Part shown: positions 59,619-64,000 of the stretch, in pieces
Numbering within the stretch: position 1 is the first letter of the stretch
How the letters are laid out: the number at the start of each line of letters is the position of its first letter
NCBI GenBank assembly: GCA_037013685.1
Contig: CM072897.1
Span: forward strand, 21,278,143-21,342,142
Direction of reading: 5' to 3'
DNA from: Acridotheres tristis
Lineage: Eukaryota; Chordata; Aves; Passeriformes; Sturnidae
DNA: 64,000 nt
Position numbers and translations under genes: made by a program
The notes under the pieces: generated by a model
Told to the model about the DNA's origin: nothing
Databases searched by the model: none
The model's input: the letters and a program-made list of their open reading frames with translations, nothing else

Positions 59619-62269
59619 AGATCAAGTGGCAAGATCAATATACAGGTGTTTCCTGAGTGAAAAATCTGAGTGTGAGAGGTCTCTCCATACCTGAGCACAC
59701 TTGACCCAGGTCCAGGGATATGCTCACCCCTGTGCAGCAGGAATTCACAACTTAGGGCCATGGACAGTCAGACACCAATACTCTACAGTAGAGACCAACA
59801 CTCAGAGCAGCTCCTCTACAGCCACGGGGACAGGAAAAGAAGTGCCACGTCTGACATGAAGAGGAGCTGCTGATGCATTTGCATTTTCCACTCTTTTTGC
59901 CCAAGCATAAGCAATTTTTCATGACTGGCAAAATGGAGACTGGATTAAAAACGGAACATGAGTAGGGGAGCCATTCCAAAGATGGGATTTCATAACCCAC
60001 CAAAAGCATGCTGAGAACTAGGACCAAATGCCATGATCAGCATCCCTGCAAGGCAGCAGAGCTCATGGAGCAGCAGGCACAGCAGTTACCCACCCTGGGT
60101 TGTGCAGACCACCAAGGCATTTAGGTGCTGTGCAGTGACCTGGCCATGTAGACATGGAAGAAAACACCCCTGCTCCACGGAAACATCTGTCTGCCTAGAA
60201 AGTGCACTTGCTTATTGCGACCTGGGTCCAGGGAAAGGCACCAAAGCAGACTTTGTTTGTTTGTTTGTTCGTTTCCTCCAGCTTTTCTCTTTTCTCCTAC
60301 TTGGCAAACCTGCTGGGTTTTGTTTTGAGTGGAGCTGAAGCGAGCATGCTTCTTTTGTTTAGCAATAACAACTAACTTATATAGATGCTGCTCCTGCCAG
60401 GATATGTTTATTGGCGTTCCAGAAGCCCAGCGCTGTTAGACCCCAATGCCCGGAGGAGCTCAGGTCCCTGGGTCAGTGCACAACTTCCTGAGCACCGATG
60501 GCAGCACATGGTCCCTGCTGTCCCCATGCCAGGCACGCTGTGGTTTGTCTGTGCTGCCTAAGGAGCTCATGACCCTTGGCAGCAGAGAATATCCCCTGGA
60601 CTCACAGCCCACCCTGGTGCAGCACGGCTCTGGAGTGGAGAGCTGACTCCCAGCAGCTCAGTACCCACATGAAAAGCACATCCTGGGTGAGATCTGTAAT
60701 ACCCAGCAGTGCCCAGCACCCTGCACCACTCCAGGGGATGAAGAGGAACATTCCCCCTTGGAGCACTTCCCCTCCAAGCATTCCCCCTGTGCCATCCAGG
60801 CTACTTACTCCTCAAATCAGAGGGATTTTGCACCCTTTGGGGAACACTTGTGCTGGGAGAACATGGCAAGGCTCTCCTCCCCTCTTTCCCCTCCGGGGTC
60901 CAGTCCTCACTCAGCCATGGTAGAAGGGACTCACACAGGCTGGACACATGAGATCCCACACCACAGGGCCAGCCGGGTGTCGGCAGTGTCCTCCTGAGGC
61001 ACAGCCATGTCCTCTGGCACAGCACAAAAGAGCCTGCCCAAATGTCTCACCCCCACTGCATCTCCCTCTTAAATCACAGGCTGAATTTGGGAAAGATGGA
61101 GACTTCAGGACTCCGAGAGAAGCTCAGAGCCAACCAAGTAGATCACTCGCTGACAGAGTCCCATAAAACACCCCACTGCTGCAGGCTCAGCAGTGCCTTT
61201 GGGAAGGAAGGGATCACAGATGCTTGAGCAAACTCTGCTGCAACACAATAATGCTGCCTCTTCTTGCTTTTCTTTATTTTTTAAATTAGACTTCCTGATC
61301 ACGGTTTAAAAGTGAAACCAGAAGGATCCTGTGGTTCAATGCCCATTGAAATGTACCCCAAATCATTTTCACTTGCAGTGTCCCTGTGACATCTGCTGCC
61401 AGGCAGGTGCTGCCATCACAAAGTGCCACTGTCCCGGCTGTGCCACGCACGGACACCACCCTGCACCCCACCTCAGGCAGCACTGCCAGGGCATGGGGAC
61501 ACTTCTCCCTGGGACTGTGCTCAGGGACAGGGCACAATGACTGGCTCATCAGCCAAGGCAGGGGATGCTGGCAACAACAGCAGCCCACGAGCACCACCTT
61601 GGGCTACAGGGAAGGGGGCACCAGTGAGCACAGTCTGGCTCTTGGCATCCTAGCCTAGCTCCAGGCACCCCAAACCATCCCTTGAGGGAGGAGGCACAAG
61701 ATTTCAGAGGCTCACACAGTCTCCATCCACAGATCTGTGTCAGGAAGGGGATGCTGGAAGCTTCTACACCCAGTCCAGCCTGCTGGTTTTACTGTTTTCC
61801 CAAGGATTGACCCCAGCAGAGCTCCTCCATGTCCTGCCCAGAGGTTCCTACCTAGAAAATCCACAGAAAATCCACTTTTCTGCTTCTGTGCTGCCAAACT
61901 TCTGTGGGGATGGAGCTGAGTAGGTCTGTGCATTACGGATTGAGAGCATCTCTGACTGGAGGGGTTCGGGAGCTGCTGCTCGGGATGCAGCATCCCTGTG
62001 TGACCCACACGTGTCCCTGGGGCACCTCCCAGTGCCAAAAGCCGCCGGTCCCTCGCCACCGGCACAGGCACTGGGGATGGCTCAGTCCTGGGCTCCTATC
62101 TCCCGGCCAGGGCAAACCTTCCTCGCTGCCTCACCACAAAGACAGCCTTTAATTGCTGCTTGACATTAAGTATCTGAGCAAGGAAGTCTTGGGTAAATGT
62201 TCTTGCTATGGGAACACACAGTGCTGAGTCTCTTTAATTACATTGTTTTTGTTTGGCTTTTTTTATTAG
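59619..62269. other. Upstream flank or 5' intron, no gene seen
   Basis: Unique CpG-poor sequence with a short TTTG microsatellite; no recognised exon on either strand. Confidence 0.5.
60255..60280. repeat. (TTTG)n microsatellite
   Basis: Three to four TTTG units then TTCGTTTCC, in non-coding flank. Confidence 0.85.
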
Positions 62270-62470
62270 TTGTGCTGCGGCTTCCCCTCCCTGACAGGCC
62301 AGCGAGGCTCACGCTAAATAAGGCCGGGTTTAAAGTCCGCCGTGAAACCCGAACCGCGGCACCAGACTGGCTGGACGCGGTGCAAGCCAGGGTTACGCGG
62401 GACACGCATTCCAGCCGCCGGGTCCGGCCCGGGCCCGCGCTCCCCCCGCCCTGCTCACACATCGAAGCCT
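62270..62470. promoter_or_regulatory. Small CpG island, candidate promoter upstream of the ANKFN1-family gene
   Basis: More than twenty CpG dinucleotides occur in about 200 bp, whereas the 8 kb between it and the first visible exon is CpG-poor. The first visible exon begins in mid-codon, so an upstream exon and promoter must exist. This island is the best candidate in the window. An AT-rich patch with a TTTAATTA site and a T-run flanks it at about 62230-62270. The direction of transcription cannot be determined from sequence. Confidence 0.45.
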
Positions 62471-62877
62471 CTCTGAGAACAACCACCACGCTCCAAACCA
62501 CCTCTACAGCTTCCTCCTCCTTGCCCTGTGAAATCCTGTGAACAGCCCAGCCCTGGGCCTCAGGCTGTCCTATTTCTGTTGTGCTCATCACTTCCACACT
62601 GGCCCCCCATCTCCATAGCACCCATCGAGCCTGTCTCCATCACTTCTCCCCATCCCAAACCACTCTGCCCCACACCTGCTGAGTCCACCTCCAGGCTGCC
62701 CCTCAGGGGTCAAAGAGCCTTCTTCCCACTGGCCACACTGCTTTCATCTTCCTCTGCCCTCCTTGTTATTTTAAAGGCATTCCAGAGGATGCTGTCAGGC
62801 TTGGATGTGGTTTGGTTGGGTTGTTTGTTTTCGTACTGGAGGTTTTATGATCGCATTGGGAACAAGCCCTAATTGAG

Positions 62878-62895
62878 CTGCAATTCGAATTGCAG
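62878..62895. repeat. 18-bp perfect palindrome
   Basis: CTGCAATTCGAATTGCAG is identical to its reverse complement. It lies about 400 bp beyond the CpG island. Confidence 0.8.
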
Positions 62896-63224
62896 TCCGT
62901 GGGTATTTGTTTCATTTTTGGAAGGGCTCAAATGGCTGTGCAGCTTAGGCTGGAGAATGCATTTGGTTTTAACTGGAACCTGATGGAGACAGGACAGAGC
63001 AGGACAGGCTGCCCTGAGTCATGATCAAAGTTCCTGGGGAAGTCCAGTGTGGTCAGCCCAGTGCCAGGTACCCACGACACAACAGGCAGTGTTGGTTGTG
63101 ATCACAGCCCTGTGACCACCCAAAAACCCTGGCACCGGCAGGGAGAGGCAGACTGAGCCAGAACTCTGGTGCCAAGAGCCAAGCGCACAACTTCGGGGCC
63201 TGGCTTGGTGGAAGTTTGCAGCCA

Positions 63225-63380
63225 CCCTGCAAATCTCTGTCCCTGAAAACCCCTGTGCTCTGCAAAAACCCCTGTCTCCTGAAAAATGCTGTCCCCTGAC
63301 AACCCATGTTCTACAAACATCTGTGCCCAGCAAATCCCTGCAGTTTGCAAACCCGTTCCCTGCAAATCTCTGCAGGGGTT
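63225..63380. repeat. Degenerate ~20-bp tandem repeat
   Basis: Six or seven diverged units with the core CCCTGCAAA-ACCCCTGT run head to tail (CCCTGAAAACCCCTGTG, CTGCAAAAACCCCTGT, CTCCTGAAAAATGCTGT and so on). Confidence 0.7.
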
Positions 63381-64000
63381 TGTGACCTTGTGCTTGCCTG
63401 GCCCCCTAAGAAAAGGAGCTCAGCACCCCAGAGGGAGCCCAGCACCACTCCTGACTGCTCCTTTCTGAGTCAGGAGCTGCTCCAGACCAGAGCTGCTCAC
63501 AGGGAACAGGAAGCAAGAAGAGGCAGGACCTAAAGGTCAGTGCCCAGACTGCCCTTCATGGGAACTGCGTGGTATCACCTTCCACTGACCATGTCCCACA
63601 ATCAAATGTGTTCAGCCCCACACCCAAACGTACCTGATGCTTCCAGCACCAGGAACCAGCCAGACCTTTGCAGGAAGGGATGGGTGGACAGGCAGACAGA
63701 GGGACCAGAGAGCACCTGCTCTGCTCCACTCCTGTCCTGCCAGGATCTCACAAGCCCAGGTCAGCAGAGCTCTATGAGATACCTCCAAGCCACTGCCACC
63801 ACCCTGATTAAATCAGACTTTCACATGGGGAAGCAGATGATCCGTGGGGACTCGCAGCCCCTCTGTCAGAAGGAAACCCTATCCCAGCCTGGCCTGCCAG
63901 GAACGAGCAGCACTCCTGCCACAGCTGCATGTGTGCAAACCCTGCTCTAGGGGATCAAATACAGGAGCTGAGTCATACGACAACTGAAATCAAAGATCAC

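Larger units (their letters stand above)
62471..64000. other. Gene-free stretch beyond the CpG island
   Basis: Contains the 18-bp palindrome and the degenerate ~20-bp tandem repeat; no coding sequence recognised. Confidence 0.5.

Noticed and set aside
1..64000. CRISPR arrays, tRNA or rRNA genes, bacterial operons
   Set aside because: No spaced identical repeats, tRNA box A/B pairs or rRNA blocks were seen, and sequence character is avian nuclear.

Overview
The window is vertebrate nuclear DNA, almost certainly from a bird and plausibly a songbird. It holds about twenty 3'-truncated copies of the avian CR1 LINE, in both orientations, with the usual 3' end (a TTGGAAG...CCTT block followed by GATTCTGTGATTCTATG-like octamers). 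No Alu, B1 or L1 sequence is apparent. The introns of the one gene found are short, mostly 230-900 bp. No bacterial features, CRISPR arrays, tRNAs or rRNAs are visible. The species cannot be named from sequence alone.

Positions 39283-54056, minus strand: one clear protein-coding gene, read as 18 consecutive coding exons. All have GT/AG boundaries and phases that join without a break into a stop codon at 39283-39285. From an ATG at 54040 the joined frame gives 1130 residues: a short basic N-terminus, two ankyrin repeats, a helical segment, one fibronectin type III domain, a long conserved middle region, a Ser/Pro-rich segment, a C-terminal Ras-association-like domain and a C-terminal TTV that fits a class I PDZ ligand. 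This is the ANKFN1 family (Drosophila wide awake, mouse Nmf9). The locus is compact, about 15 kb. Jawed vertebrates have two paralogs of this family and most mammals keep one, so this may be ANKFN1 or its paralog; sequence alone does not decide. Exon 1 as seen starts in mid-codon after a good acceptor, so at least one upstream (probably leader) exon is missing. A small CpG island at 62270-62470 is a candidate promoter.

Positions 1-39000: no gene I can support. The stretch contains CR1 copies, microsatellites (a 138-bp GGAGA tract, a TA/TG tract, G/T-rich tracts), a CpG island at about 21350-21620 with no known gene, and several AT-rich or homeodomain-site-rich patches that could be conserved regulatory elements. 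The strongest unexplained structure is a near-perfect 165-bp palindrome at 29414-29578, resembling in form the ancient hairpin-forming conserved repeats of vertebrates.

Positions 54060-64000: gene-free upstream flank of the ANKFN1-family gene, with three CR1 copies in the same orientation (57300-59620), the CpG island at 62.3 kb, an 18-bp perfect palindrome at 62878 and a degenerate ~20-bp tandem repeat at 63225-63380.
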